Source of the DNA: Sphingobacterium paucimobilis HER1398
GTDB lineage: Bacteria > Bacteroidota > Bacteroidia > Sphingobacteriales > Sphingobacteriaceae
DNA: 64,000 nt
Direction: 5' to 3'
NCBI RefSeq assembly: GCF_000416985.1
Contig: NZ_ATDL01000016.1
Coordinates: 124,001-188,000, forward strand
Positions 17,997-28,046 of this stretch are shown piece by piece. Numbering within the stretch: position 1 is the stretch's first letter; the number at the start of each line of letters is the position of its first letter. Made by a program: the position numbers and the translations under genes. The notes under the pieces were generated by a model. It searched no databases and was not told the origin of the DNA. It saw only the letters and a list, made by a program, of their open reading frames with translations.

Positions 17997-19265
17997 ATGG
18001 ATATCCAAGATATAAAAAATAGATTTGGGATTATAGGAAACTCTCCTCTGCTGAATCGTGCGATCGATGTGGCAAAGCAGGTGGCGCCAACTGATATATC
18101 TGTTTTAATACAAGGGGAGAGTGGTGTTGGTAAGGAAGTTTTCTCTCATATTATCCATCAATTGAGTTCGCGTAAGCATGGGCCTTTTATTGCCGTCAAT
18201 TGCGGTGCTATCCCCGAGGGAACAATTGACTCGGAATTGTTTGGACATGAAAAAGGTTCCTTTACTGGAGCTCATGAAGCACGCAAGGGCTACTTTGAAG
18301 TCGTTGATGGTGGGACGATCTTTTTGGATGAAGTAGGAGAACTGCCTTTGAATACACAGGCTCGGCTTCTGCGGGTTTTGGAATCAGGAGAATATATCCG
18401 TGTTGGTTCTTCGAAAGTTCAAAAAGCTAATGTTCGCGTGGTCGCAGCTACGAATGTGGATGTCTACGAAGCCGTAAAGAAAGGTAAGTTTAGAGAAGAT
18501 CTGTATTACAGACTCAATACTGTTCCTCTGCGGATACCATCTTTGCGGGAGCGGAAGGAAGATATATTTCTATTGTTTAGAAAGTTTGTTGTTGACTTTG
18601 CTGATAAGTATCGGTCACCGGGCGTGCAACTGACACCTGATGCTCAGGAGTTGTTGACAAATTATAGCTGGCCAGGTAATGTACGCCAATTAAAGAATAT
18701 TGCAGAACAGATAGCAGTCTTAGAAAAAGAGAGAATCGTTGATGCTCGAATTCTGAGCAATTACTTGCCAGTAGAGAAAAGCTCGAGTAGCCTGCCTGTT
18801 TTTGTGAAAGAACAAAGTAAAGAAGATTTTTCAGAACGTGATATTTTATATAAAGTCCTTTTTGATATGAAGAAGGATATGGTGGATTTGAAAAAACTGG
18901 TCGTAGAGCTGTTGCAAAATGGTGCTAGCCCTGCTTCTTATGATCAAAATTCGCAGTATATAAGTCAGTTATATCAAGAGGTGAAGCCAGGTACACCTCA
19001 GCTATATAATGAGGAATCGGGGCAAACTGCTACTTTGACTATACATAATCCTAATACCAATACTTCAGGCAACAGCTATGTATCGATCGATGATACGCAA
19101 GATGTGGAGGAGGTTGAAGAGTCTCTTTCTTTGGTAGATAAGGAATCGGATATGATCAAGAAGGCCTTAAAGAAACACAAAGGTAAACGGAAGTCTGCTG
19201 CTCAAGAGTTGGGTATTTCTGAGCGTACCTTGTATAGAAAAATTAAAGACTTAAATTTAGACTAG
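17997..19265 (+). CDS. Sigma-54-type AAA+ transcriptional activator lacking a sensor domain
   Basis: Enhancer-binding protein of 422 residues. The AAA+ domain starts almost at the N-terminus. Walker A is GESGVGKE, the sigma-54 contact loop is GSFTGA (canonical form GAFTGA), and Walker B is GGTIFLDEVGELPL; RLRVLESGEYIRVG-type and YSWPGNVRQLKN segments follow. A poorly conserved linker at ~270-370 leads to a Fis-type helix-turn-helix at the end (RKSAAQELGISERTLYRKI). There is no receiver, PAS or GAF domain, so activity may be set by expression or a partner. It heads a tightly packed run with lptE (6 bases away), a TPR-like gene and secG. Confidence 0.88.
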   Translation: MDIQDIKNRFGIIGNSPLLNRAIDVAKQVAPTDISVLIQGESGVGKEVFSHIIHQLSSRKHGPFIAVNCGAIPEGTIDSELFGHEKGSFTGAHEARKGYFEVVDGGTIFLDEVGELPLNTQARLLRVLESGEYIRVGSSKVQKANVRVVAATNVDVYEAVKKGKFREDLYYRLNTVPLRIPSLRERKEDIFLLFRKFVVDFADKYRSPGVQLTPDAQELLTNYSWPGNVRQLKNIAEQIAVLEKERIVDARILSNYLPVEKSSSSLPVFVKEQSKEDFSERDILYKVLFDMKKDMVDLKKLVVELLQNGASPASYDQNSQYISQLYQEVKPGTPQLYNEESGQTATLTIHNPNTNTSGNSYVSIDDTQDVEEVEESLSLVDKESDMIKKALKKHKGKRKSAAQELGISERTLYRKIKDLNLD

Positions 19266-19271
19266 ATACTT

Positions 19272-19802
19272 ATGTGGGGATTAACAGGTCAGATTAGAAC
19301 TATTGGAGCCATATTACTTGTGCTTTTGGTTGTCCAAAGTTGCCGTGTTAAATATGGTTTTACAGGGGGCTCTATTCCAAAAGATATGAAAACGTATTCT
19401 GTTTTATATTTCGAGAATATTGCGCCTATGGTATATACGACGCTTAGCCAGAATTTTACCGAAGGGTTGAAAGAACGTATTCGGACACAATCTAGTTTAA
19501 GTCAGGTTAATGCGGATGGGGATGCGGTTTTCGAAGGAATGATAACGAATTATACGATTACGCCTGCGTCTGTTGCGGCGGGAGGGCTTGAACGAGCAGA
19601 AAACAGTAGATTGACGATTACGGTAAAAGTAAAGTATACTAATCGTCTCGATCAGACCGGTGAAAGTAATTTCGAGGAGAGTTTTTCTCAGTTTAAGGAA
19701 TTTCCGGGTTCAGATGTCACGAGTTATGAAGCTCAGTTGAATCAAGAAATCATCAAAGCACTGACTGAGGATATATATAATAAAGCTTTTGCTAACTGGT
19801 AG
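19272..19802 (+). CDS. lptE: LptE-like LPS-assembly lipoprotein
   Basis: Outer-membrane lipoprotein of 176 residues, predicted plug partner of LptD in lipopolysaccharide export. The signal peptide ends in lipobox VVQSC (Cys24). The body RVKYGFTGGSIPKDMKTYSV and FENIAPMVYTTLSQNFTEGLKERI matches the Bacteroidota LptE family. It lies 6 bases after the activator gene and 15 before the next ORF. The assignment rests on family pattern and small size; lptD is not in the window. Confidence 0.8.
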   Translation: MWGLTGQIRTIGAILLVLLVVQSCRVKYGFTGGSIPKDMKTYSVLYFENIAPMVYTTLSQNFTEGLKERIRTQSSLSQVNADGDAVFEGMITNYTITPASVAAGGLERAENSRLTITVKVKYTNRLDQTGESNFEESFSQFKEFPGSDVTSYEAQLNQEIIKALTEDIYNKAFANW

Positions 19803-19817
19803 TATACCGACTTAGAC

Positions 19818-20903
19818 ATGACAGATTTAAACAATTCGGCACATATATTATATAGACAGGCTCTTGTTGATCCTTCTCGGTTGACGGAGGATGATTTATT
19901 GGGTTTGATAGTACGATTTCCTTATTCTCAGCCTTTGATATTTGCTTATGAGCGGAGGAAAAAGCTTGTGGAGGAAGAATCTCCAAGCCGTGAACTTGCG
20001 CTCCTATATGCTGCTAATGCAAACTGGCTGTGGAGTTTTGTGAACGCTCCTATGGTAAAAGTGGAGGAGATTGTTCCTGAGGAAGAAGAATATATACCTT
20101 TTGAAATATACGATGGTGCTGGGGAGATAAGAGTAGAAGATGAGGCTGGAACTACAGAAGAAGTGTTGGAGGAAGAAGTTGATGTGGAAGCGGCTGCAAT
20201 TACGGAAACAGAAGTGGAGGCGGATGCTGTTTCGGAACAAGAAGGTGTCGAATTGGATAAACTGGTACATGGTGGAGCGGTGCTGGGCGATTATTTTGTT
20301 TTTGAGCAGAAAGAGAAAGGAGAGTCGCCTGAGAATTCGGATGTCATGCCAATATTGTCTGATGATGAACCTGAAGATGTCAGTCTGTATAATGATGATC
20401 TGATGCCGTATAGCTTTAGATGGTGGTTGCATAAGACGAGATTGGAGTATGCGGATACGTATCAGCCTTTTATCGTGCCACATCTGCCTAAGCCTGAGAA
20501 AGGACATTTCGATTTATCCAAATTGGATGAGACCATTCTTGATCAGCAAATCAAGGAAAATATTATTCATTTTCAGGCACCGGAAAGCAAGTTGAGTGAT
20601 GCAGTAAAGAATAGTCCTTTAAAGGTGGTGGAGCCCAAAAAGAGCGATGAGGTGATCGAGCGTTTTATTAAGGAAGAACCTATTATACAAGCGCCTTCTG
20701 CCCAGAAGCTTCATAATGAAAATATGGCCAGACAGAGTGCTGAAGACAATTATTCGCTGGTTACGGAGACTTTGGCCAACATTTATGTCGATCAGGCGCT
20801 GTATCTTAAAGCGATTGAGGTATTCAAAAAATTAATTTTGAAATATCCAGAAAAAAAATCGTATTTTGCGACCCAAATTCAAGAATTAGAGAAAAACTTA
20901 TAA
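19818..20903 (+). CDS. Conserved hypothetical protein with C-terminal TPR-like helices
   Basis: Protein of 361 residues, very acidic in the middle (~80-200, rich in Glu and Asp). The N-terminal ~70 residues are helical (LTEDDLLGLIVRFPYSQPL). The final ~60 residues look like one or two tetratricopeptide helices (VTETLANIYVDQALYLKAIE, VFKKLILKYPEKKSYF). No signal peptide is visible, so it is probably cytoplasmic. It is sandwiched between lptE and secG with gaps of 15 and 17 bases, which suggests an envelope-biogenesis link. The function is unknown. Confidence 0.7.
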   Translation: MTDLNNSAHILYRQALVDPSRLTEDDLLGLIVRFPYSQPLIFAYERRKKLVEEESPSRELALLYAANANWLWSFVNAPMVKVEEIVPEEEEYIPFEIYDGAGEIRVEDEAGTTEEVLEEEVDVEAAAITETEVEADAVSEQEGVELDKLVHGGAVLGDYFVFEQKEKGESPENSDVMPILSDDEPEDVSLYNDDLMPYSFRWWLHKTRLEYADTYQPFIVPHLPKPEKGHFDLSKLDETILDQQIKENIIHFQAPESKLSDAVKNSPLKVVEPKKSDEVIERFIKEEPIIQAPSAQKLHNENMARQSAEDNYSLVTETLANIYVDQALYLKAIEVFKKLILKYPEKKSYFATQIQELEKNL

Positions 20904-20920
20904 ATAATATTAACTAAGAA

Positions 20921-21268
20921 ATGACAACATTATTCATTATCCTGATTATTTTGGTAAGTGTGGTTTTAGCATTCTTTGTGCTTATCCAAAATCCAAAAGG
21001 TGGAGGTTTATCATCAGGATTTGCTGGTGGGAGTAACTTGATGGGAGTTCAACGTACAGGCGACTTTTTAGAGAAAGGAACATGGACTTTAGTAATAGCA
21101 CTTATGGTATTTAGTTTAGCTATTAATATTTTGGGTCCTGGATCAGGTTCTAATGCTGGGGGGCTTTCTAATCAGATTGAAGCTCCGGCTCAGGCGCCCG
21201 CATTAAACTTGAATGCTCCGGCTCAAGGTCAGCAAGCTGCTCCGGACAAGGCCGATTCTTCAAAATAG
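20921..21268 (+). CDS. secG: Preprotein translocase subunit SecG
   Basis: Small integral membrane subunit of SecYEG, 115 residues. Two transmembrane helices (LFIILIILVSVVLAFFVLI and WTLVIALMVFSLAINIL) flank the conserved loop QNPKGGGLSSGFAGG. A low-complexity Ala/Pro/Gln tail (~85-115) follows and is common in Bacteroidota SecG. It is the last gene of the run starting at the activator gene and is followed by a strong terminator. Confidence 0.93.
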   Translation: MTTLFIILIILVSVVLAFFVLIQNPKGGGLSSGFAGGSNLMGVQRTGDFLEKGTWTLVIALMVFSLAINILGPGSGSNAGGLSNQIEAPAQAPALNLNAPAQGQQAAPDKADSSK

Positions 21269-21285
21269 TGGTTTAAAAAAAATAG

Positions 21286-21319
21286 AAAGCCTTACAATTC
21301 ATTGTAAGGCTTTTTTTTT
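21286..21319 (+). terminator. Rho-independent terminator after secG
   Basis: Perfect 13-bp stem AAAGCCTTACAAT / ATTGTAAGGCTTT with a 2-base loop, followed by T residues. Confidence 0.9.
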
Positions 21320-21326
21320 GCCCAAC

Positions 21327-21365
21327 TGTCATACTGACATTGCTGTGTAAAAGAAGACTGTCATT
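21327..21365 (+). promoter_or_regulatory. TGTCA/TGACA dyad upstream of groES
   Basis: TGTCA-TAC-TGACA (21327-21339) is a perfect short dyad about 140 bases before groES. The half-site reappears as ACTGTCATT at 21357-21365. No CIRCE element (TTAGCACTC-N9-GAGTGCTAA) and no exact TAnnTTTG box is seen in this 212-base gap. The role as a heat-shock operator is an inference only. Confidence 0.35.
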
Positions 21366-21480
21366 CGTGTTGGCTGAAGTGAAAAAATGGCAATATTTTG
21401 TCGTCTATCCCCTTTGGCACAGTTGGTGATAATGTAGTGTATAAGGTTAAATTAAACAATAAACGTATAATAGTATAATT

Positions 21481-21756
21481 ATGGCATTAAGTATTAAACC
21501 TATTGGAGACAGAGTAGTAGTCGAAGCTGCTCCAGCAGAAGAGAAAACAGCATCAGGTATCTACATCCCGGATACGGCTAAAGAAAAACCATCACAGGGT
21601 ACTATCGTTGCGGTTGGCGCTGGAAAACCAGAGGAACCACTTACTGTTAAAGTTGGTGACAAGGTGTTGTATGGTAAATATGCAGGTACTGAAATTACCT
21701 ATGAAGGTAAAGAGTATTTGATTATGCGTGAAGCAGATATCTACGCGGTACTTTAA
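21481..21756 (+). CDS. groES: Co-chaperonin GroES
   Basis: Heptameric lid of the GroEL chaperonin, 91 residues. The sequence [27 protein letters not shown] includes the mobile loop, and [30 protein letters not shown] closes it. It is followed after 102 bases by groEL as a normal groESL operon. The upstream gap carries the TGTCA dyad described separately. Confidence 0.97.
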   Translation: MALSIKPIGDRVVVEAAPAEEKTASGIYIPDTAKEKPSQGTIVAVGAGKPEEPLTVKVGDKVLYGKYAGTEITYEGKEYLIMREADIYAVL

Positions 21757-21840
21757 TTAAAAGGTCAAAATTAAAAATTGAAAATAAGAGTTATCAGAGA
21801 CGTATGCTACAATATTTATTGTCTAAATACTCAAAACTAA

Positions 21841-23496
<1,656 letters not shown>

Positions 23497-23516
23497 TAAT
23501 TGTTCTTATCATATAT

Positions 23517-23555
23517 AAAAAAATCCCTGGCTGTTTTAGTCAGGGATTTTTTTTT
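23517..23555 (+). terminator. Rho-independent terminator after groEL
   Basis: AAAAAAATCCCTG / CAGGGATTTTTTT stem around an 11-base loop, ending in a run of T, 20 bases past the stop. Confidence 0.9.
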
Positions 23556-23581
23556 GTTCCTTCGAAATGAAGCACTCTGTT

Positions 23582-23971
23582 TTATGATATTATGTTTCGT
23601 AGAATGGTGAAAATAAAAAGAATGATTCCAAGTATTAAAATAGCGCTTTGGCCGTACAATACCTTCTTTAATTTCAGTTCTCCATTTGTCGGTTGCGGTA
23701 TGATTTGTAGGTAAAATCCCAGAATTAAATAAGGTATGAGAAGGGGTAACAACGGATTTTCCATAAATGCTTGTCTAACATCTCCATTGAGTAGAGAGTG
23801 CGCTGCACGTTGTCCTCCGCATCCCGGACAGTCTAGTCCGGTTATAGCCTTAACAGGGCATTTTGGAAAAAATAAGCTTTCCAAAGGATTAAAATATTTA
23901 TATAAAAGAGCAACCGTTACCAGGGTCAGAGGGTAAAGCAAAAGAACCCTCTGTCGCTTGTTTAGTCTCAT
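23582..23971 (-). CDS. DUF2752 family membrane protein
   Basis: Protein of 129 residues with three hydrophobic segments. The family signature is CPGCGGQRAAHSLLNGD (CPGCGGxR), preceded by FPKCPVKAITGLD. The function is not known; the cysteines could bind metal. The ATG overlaps the TGA of the upstream GYF_2/CD225 gene (ATGA), so the two proteins are probably made together. DUF2752 next to CD225-like genes recurs in Bacteroidota. Confidence 0.85.
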   Translation of the reverse strand: MRLNKRQRVLLLYPLTLVTVALLYKYFNPLESLFFPKCPVKAITGLDCPGCGGQRAAHSLLNGDVRQAFMENPLLPLLIPYLILGFYLQIIPQPTNGELKLKKVLYGQSAILILGIILFIFTILRNIIS

Positions 23972-24480
23972 TGAAATGCTCCGCTAATCAGACCTAAGCC
24001 AAATATACCTATTCCCAGTAACCATACGGCAGCACAGGCTACTAGGTTAATTATAATCCATTTTTTAGCATTCTTGGAATCACTTTCAGCACCTGCTATA
24101 TCGCCAGCATAAAACTTTTTTTCTACTCTAGAAGCATACACTATGGAGGGAATACCAAATATCCAGCAACATATTATCGTCGTGATTATACTTTCTATTA
24201 AGTATGTTTTCGGTGGTCTTAAATAGGGCGCGGAAGGATTGTTTGTATTGGGAAATGACGAGTCTGTTATTTGTTTTGGGGGTATAGGCGGATGATTTGC
24301 ACTATTAGCACTGGTAAATAGATCTGCAAGCTCAGCCACATCTTGAGCTTTTGTCCAAGTTACTAAGTCTTCGGACCATATCAGTGTATTGGGGCCAATC
24401 TGCTTCATTCGAAGTTCTTCAAGTGGAATTGGACCAAAGGAGTTCTGGCCGTCCGAATAATGGTAACTTTTAGTTGGCAT
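23968..24480 (-). CDS. GYF_2 domain / CD225 (dispanin)-like membrane protein
   Basis: Protein of 170 residues. Residues ~5-50 form a GYF_2-type domain (SYHYSDGQNSFGPIPLEEL, LIWSEDLVTWTKAQDV), which in other proteins binds proline-rich peptides. A Pro-rich linker (PPIPPKQ) follows. Two C-terminal hydrophobic helices separated by RVEKKFYAGDIAGAESDSK give the CD225/dispanin pattern. It is probably an inner-membrane protein. It is co-translated with the DUF2752 gene and divergent from the MtfA-like peptidase across a perfect 25-bp dyad. The function is unknown. Confidence 0.8.
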   Translation of the reverse strand: MPTKSYHYSDGQNSFGPIPLEELRMKQIGPNTLIWSEDLVTWTKAQDVAELADLFTSANSANHPPIPPKQITDSSFPNTNNPSAPYLRPPKTYLIESIITTIICCWIFGIPSIVYASRVEKKFYAGDIAGAESDSKNAKKWIIINLVACAAVWLLGIGIFGLGLISGAFQ

Positions 24481-24488
24481 AGCTTACT

Positions 24489-24513
24489 TTATCTTAGTAT
24501 CTTACTAAGATAA
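24489..24513. promoter_or_regulatory. Perfect 25-bp dyad in divergent promoter (candidate operator)
   Basis: TTATCTTAGTA-TCT-TACTAAGATAA: 11-base arms match without error. It lies between two divergent start codons, 8 bases from the CD225-like ATG (24480) and 15 from the mtfA-like ATG (24529), so it cannot be a terminator for either. It may be a regulator-binding site or a 5'-UTR hairpin on both transcripts. Confidence 0.6.
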
Positions 24514-24528
24514 ACATAAATGTGAAAT

Positions 24529-25320
24529 ATGTATAATCCCTATCTTGTTACCAGTGTAATTTTTTGTGTAGGTTTTCTTTTGGTTTTTTATGTCTTTAAG
24601 AGTTTTAAACGTAAGAATGATCATGTGTATGTTAATCTTCCTTCTTCTTTTGTTGAAAAAGTACTGTCGGATAGGGTTAGATTCTATAGGAAATTGTCTG
24701 ACTCTGAAAAGGATATATTTCGAGAGCGAGTTCAGTACTTTCTGAAGCGTGTTAAGATTTCCGCCGAAAAGGGAGCGAATCTGAAGGATGATGACCGTGT
24801 ATTGTTAGCTGCTAGTGCTACAATACCACTACTTCATTTTGAAACATGGGCTTATGAAAATCTAGATGAGGTAATCGTTTATCCAGATTATTTCGACGAA
24901 CGGTTTGATACGGAGGCTGCTCATAAAAATGTTGCAGGCATGGTCGGTTCGGGCGCAATGAATCGGAAAATGGTTTTATCATTGCCTGCTTTGCGGGACG
25001 GTTTTGAACAATATAGTGTGGGAAATACTGCTGTGCATGAATTTGTACATCTTATTGATAAGGCAGATGGAGAGGTGGATGGGATACCTGAGTATCTGAT
25101 ACCAAAGGATTTGATAAAACCTTGGTTGGAGGAAATGGATAGGACGATACGCTCGATCAGAGATGGTGATTCTACAATCAGGGCATATGCTGCAACAAAT
25201 GATGCTGAATTTCTAGCCGTGTTGTCCGAGTATTTTTTTAGTAAGCCCAGTCGGCTTAAGGAGGATTATCCTGAACTATTCGAGTTGCTGGATAAAATTT
25301 ATAACAGAACGCAGAATTAG
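24529..25320 (+). CDS. MtfA/M90-like zinc peptidase, membrane-anchored
   Basis: Protein of 263 residues with an N-terminal helix (LVTSVIFCVGFLLVFYVF) and then a soluble domain. HEFVHLIDKADG at ~170-181 contains HExxH (170-174) and matches the MtfA peptidase family. E. coli MtfA is soluble, binds the regulator Mlc and has aminopeptidase activity. The downstream FLAVLSEYFFSKPSRLKEDYPELF supplies the family's third ligand region. It is divergent from the CD225/DUF2752 pair and shares the dyad with it. The Mlc link should not be carried over to this phylum. Confidence 0.85.
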   Translation: MYNPYLVTSVIFCVGFLLVFYVFKSFKRKNDHVYVNLPSSFVEKVLSDRVRFYRKLSDSEKDIFRERVQYFLKRVKISAEKGANLKDDDRVLLAASATIPLLHFETWAYENLDEVIVYPDYFDERFDTEAAHKNVAGMVGSGAMNRKMVLSLPALRDGFEQYSVGNTAVHEFVHLIDKADGEVDGIPEYLIPKDLIKPWLEEMDRTIRSIRDGDSTIRAYAATNDAEFLAVLSEYFFSKPSRLKEDYPELFELLDKIYNRTQN

Positions 25321-25336
25321 TCGTTTCGATAACGTA

Positions 25337-25372
25337 AAAAAGCGTTGAAATTTATAAATTTCAACGCTTTTT
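25337..25372. terminator. Bidirectional terminator between mtfA-like gene and tRNA-Glu
   Basis: AAAAAGCGTTGAAATTTA followed at once by its exact reverse complement: 18-bp perfect arms with no spacer, A-run on one side and T-run on the other. It serves both convergent transcripts. Confidence 0.85.
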
Positions 25373-25373
25373 G

Positions 25374-25445
25374 TAGCCCGTAGGGGAATCGAACCCCTGT
25401 TTCAAGAATGAAAATCTTGCGTCCTAACCCCTAGACGAACGGGCC
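25374..25445 (-). tRNA. tRNA-Glu (anticodon UUC)
   Basis: 72-nt cloverleaf on the minus strand. The acceptor stem is GGCCCGT / ACGGGCT with discriminator A. The D-arm contains TCTAGGGGTTAGGA. The anticodon arm CAAGA-TTTTCAT-TCTTG has anticodon TTC. The T-arm is CAGGGGTTCGATTCCCCTA. CCA is not encoded. Confidence 0.95.
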
Positions 25446-25463
25446 TTTGTGTGTTTCGGTGTG

Positions 25464-25493
25464 CAAATATAGAATTAATATTGTACAATCCAA
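25464..25493 (-). promoter_or_regulatory. Promoter of tRNA-Glu
   Basis: On the minus strand TTG (25491-25493), a 19-base spacer, then TATATTTG (25464-25471), an exact TAnnTTTG, ending 18 bases before the tRNA 5' end. Confidence 0.7.
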
Positions 25494-25556
25494 AAACAAA
25501 TTGTTTTTTTTAATGCAATTGTATTTGTATTTTTAAATATCAATCAGAACTTGAAT

Positions 25557-28046
25557 ATGGGTAAACTATTTCTAACGACGTTTTTAGCGTTTATTTCTAT
25601 GGGGCATGCGGTGCTTGCTCAACAAACTACAGTGGCTGAACAGGCTCAATTAAGCTGGAGAACAAGCCAAAGCTATAATGGCAGTGATAATTTAGATTTG
25701 GTATTAGTTATCAGAAATATATCGACTGCTGATCTGGATTTGAGTAAATGGGATTTGTGGTTTAACACAATGTATCCAGTGATTGACAAGAAGACAGAAA
25801 AATATGCGTTTTCCAATCAACGAGGCAATCTGTTTAAACTGGAGTTTGCCAATCAGATTTTAGCACCTAATGATTCGTTGGTGACGGTGTATACCACTCA
25901 ATATGCAATCTCCAATATCTCAACAGTGCCCAATGGTTTTTATTTTCAAGACAAAAATGATCCAAAGGTTTATCACGCTGTAGAGAATGTTTCTTATGAT
26001 CCTATCACACTCCCAGCCTTACAACAGAATAGTTTTAATGCCTCTCTATATGCACGTAATGAAAAGCTAAACAAGAATGCCACAGTACCATTGATTTTCC
26101 CCACTCCTAAGTCAATACGTTCGAGAAAGGGAAGTTATGAGCTGCCTGCAACAGTAGGTTGCTTTGTGTCGCCGGGTTTAAGTATGGGATTAGGGGCTAT
26201 TAATGGAGTGCCTGCTATTGAAGGTCTGAAGGTTGTTCCTTCTAAAGAGAAAGACGCTCAACTTGTCATTAAGCAAGTTGATGGGTTGAATAGGGAAGGG
26301 TACAGGTTGTCGGTTTCTAATGATGGAATACACGTTGAAGCCAGTTCAGGGGCTGGTGCCCAGTATGCATTGCAGTCGTTGGTCTCTCTTTTGAGTCCTG
26401 CCATGTATTTTTCGCACGAAGCTCGTCATATTCCTTATGTTCAGATTGAGGATGAGCCAAGGTACGCATACCGGGGTTTCATGATGGATATCGCACGGAA
26501 TTTTAAGGATAAAGCTGTTATCTTAAAGTACTTGGACTTGATGGCGAGGTATAAGCTTAACGTATTCCATTTTCATTTTATAGACGATGAGGGGTGGCGT
26601 ATAGAGATCCCATCTCTTCCTGAGCTTACTGCTATCGGTGCCGTAAGGTCTCCTTTGTTTAAAGATGGGAGTTCTTTGCAACCAGGCTATGGGTCAGGAG
26701 GGAACCATGGTTATAATCAGTTTTTAAGTAGGGCAGATTTTATTGAAATCCTAAGGTATGCTCATGACCGTAATATTGTTGTCGTCCCAGAGATAGAAAC
26801 TCCAGGCCATGCAAGAGCAGCAATAAAGGCGATGGAAGCGCGTTATGAGCATTTTATGGCCTTAGGAAAGCAGGCGGAGGCGGAGAGATATCTGCTGTAC
26901 GATCCAGAGGATCGTTCAGAATACAATTCTGTACAGCATTTTGGTGATAATGTCATCAACCCAGCACTGCCCTCTACGTACGCATTTTTAGAAAAAGTGA
27001 TAGACGAGTTTATCGCTATGTACAAAGAGGCAGGTATCCCATTCAAGAAGATTTCTATTGGTGGTGATGAGGTACCTAGTGGCGTATGGACCAAGTCACC
27101 TCGGATTGATGCGCTGATGAAGAAAGAGGGCATGAAGTCTACACATGAGGTCTGGCCTTATTACATACAGCGAGTGAATGAAATTTGTACCGCAAAGGGA
27201 TTAGATATGGCGGGTTGGGAAGAGATTGGCATGGTTAATAAGGGAGATGGGATGGTGGTGAACCCAATGTTACCTAATAAGTCGAATATCCAGGTGGATG
27301 TCTGGAATAATGTAATAGGTGGAGGGCAAGAAGATCTTGCATATAGGTTGGCAAATGCGGGTTATCAGACTGTTCTTATCAGTGCCTCTAATATGTATTT
27401 CGATATGATGTGGAATACTAATTTTATGGAGCCTGGCTTAAAATGGGCGACGTACGCTGATTTATTCCATTCCTACTCGTTATTGCCAGAAGTTTTTTTT
27501 GCCAATATAGACACTTATTACAGTGGAGAGAAGTTGGGGAAAAAAGGATTTGCTAATCGTGTTAGGTTGACGGAGAAAGGAAAAGCTAATTTTTTGGGTA
27601 TAAAAGGTGGATTGTGGGCCGAGACTGTTCTGACAGAAGAACAGATGGATTACTTGGTATTTCCTCGTTTTTTTGCGCTGGCAGAACGAGCTTGGTCTGC
27701 TAAACGCAACTATGAAGATGAAGCTGGGTTTAGCTTGAAGGGTATAGAAAATGACTATGCTGGTTTTATTCATAAAGTAGGGCTTCATGAATTGCCCAAG
27801 TTGGCGCCAAATGTCAAGTTTAGACTTCCGGGAGTCGGTTTAAAGGAGATCAACGATGCTGTGTATGCCAATGCTGAATACCCAGGCTTTTCTATTTATT
27901 ATACTTTGGATGGCACTTTACCTTCTTTAGAGAGTAATCGTTATGAGAAAGGGCAACCTGTCGTTTATAAACAAGGGCAAACTTTGGCTTTTGCTGTGAT
28001 TGATCAGGAGGGACGTCTAGGGCAGGTTTCTTATTTTAAGAAATAA
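25557..28046 (+). CDS. Beta-N-acetylhexosaminidase, GH20, secreted
   Basis: Exo-glycosidase of 829 residues that releases terminal GlcNAc/GalNAc from chitooligosaccharides or glycans. The signal peptide is MGKLFLTTFLAFISMGHAVLAQ. A CHB_HEX carbohydrate-binding domain (~30-165) and a GH20b-like domain (~180-290) precede the (beta/alpha)8 barrel. Barrel motifs are FHFHFIDDEGWRIEI and the catalytic Asp-Glu pair in KISIGGDEVPSG. A C-terminal chitobiase-like beta domain (YYTLDGTLPS) closes it. I use ATG 25557; a TTG lies 6 bases upstream. The 3' end overlaps ytxJ on the other strand by 11 bases. Confidence 0.93.
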   Translation: MGKLFLTTFLAFISMGHAVLAQQTTVAEQAQLSWRTSQSYNGSDNLDLVLVIRNISTADLDLSKWDLWFNTMYPVIDKKTEKYAFSNQRGNLFKLEFANQILAPNDSLVTVYTTQYAISNISTVPNGFYFQDKNDPKVYHAVENVSYDPITLPALQQNSFNASLYARNEKLNKNATVPLIFPTPKSIRSRKGSYELPATVGCFVSPGLSMGLGAINGVPAIEGLKVVPSKEKDAQLVIKQVDGLNREGYRLSVSNDGIHVEASSGAGAQYALQSLVSLLSPAMYFSHEARHIPYVQIEDEPRYAYRGFMMDIARNFKDKAVILKYLDLMARYKLNVFHFHFIDDEGWRIEIPSLPELTAIGAVRSPLFKDGSSLQPGYGSGGNHGYNQFLSRADFIEILRYAHDRNIVVVPEIETPGHARAAIKAMEARYEHFMALGKQAEAERYLLYDPEDRSEYNSVQHFGDNVINPALPSTYAFLEKVIDEFIAMYKEAGIPFKKISIGGDEVPSGVWTKSPRIDALMKKEGMKSTHEVWPYYIQRVNEICTAKGLDMAGWEEIGMVNKGDGMVVNPMLPNKSNIQVDVWNNVIGGGQEDLAYRLANAGYQTVLISASNMYFDMMWNTNFMEPGLKWATYADLFHSYSLLPEVFFANIDTYYSGEKLGKKGFANRVRLTEKGKANFLGIKGGLWAETVLTEEQMDYLVFPRFFALAERAWSAKRNYEDEAGFSLKGIENDYAGFIHKVGLHELPKLAPNVKFRLPGVGLKEINDAVYANAEYPGFSIYYTLDGTLPSLESNRYEKGQPVVYKQGQTLAFAVIDQEGRLGQVSYFKK

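Noticed and set aside
21384..21430. Sigma-54-like -24/-12 element before groES (TGGCAATATTTTG and TTTGGCACAGTTGG)
   Set aside because: The GG/GC spacing rule is missed by one base or the GC is replaced (GA or TC). It is not strong enough to call a sigma-54 promoter.
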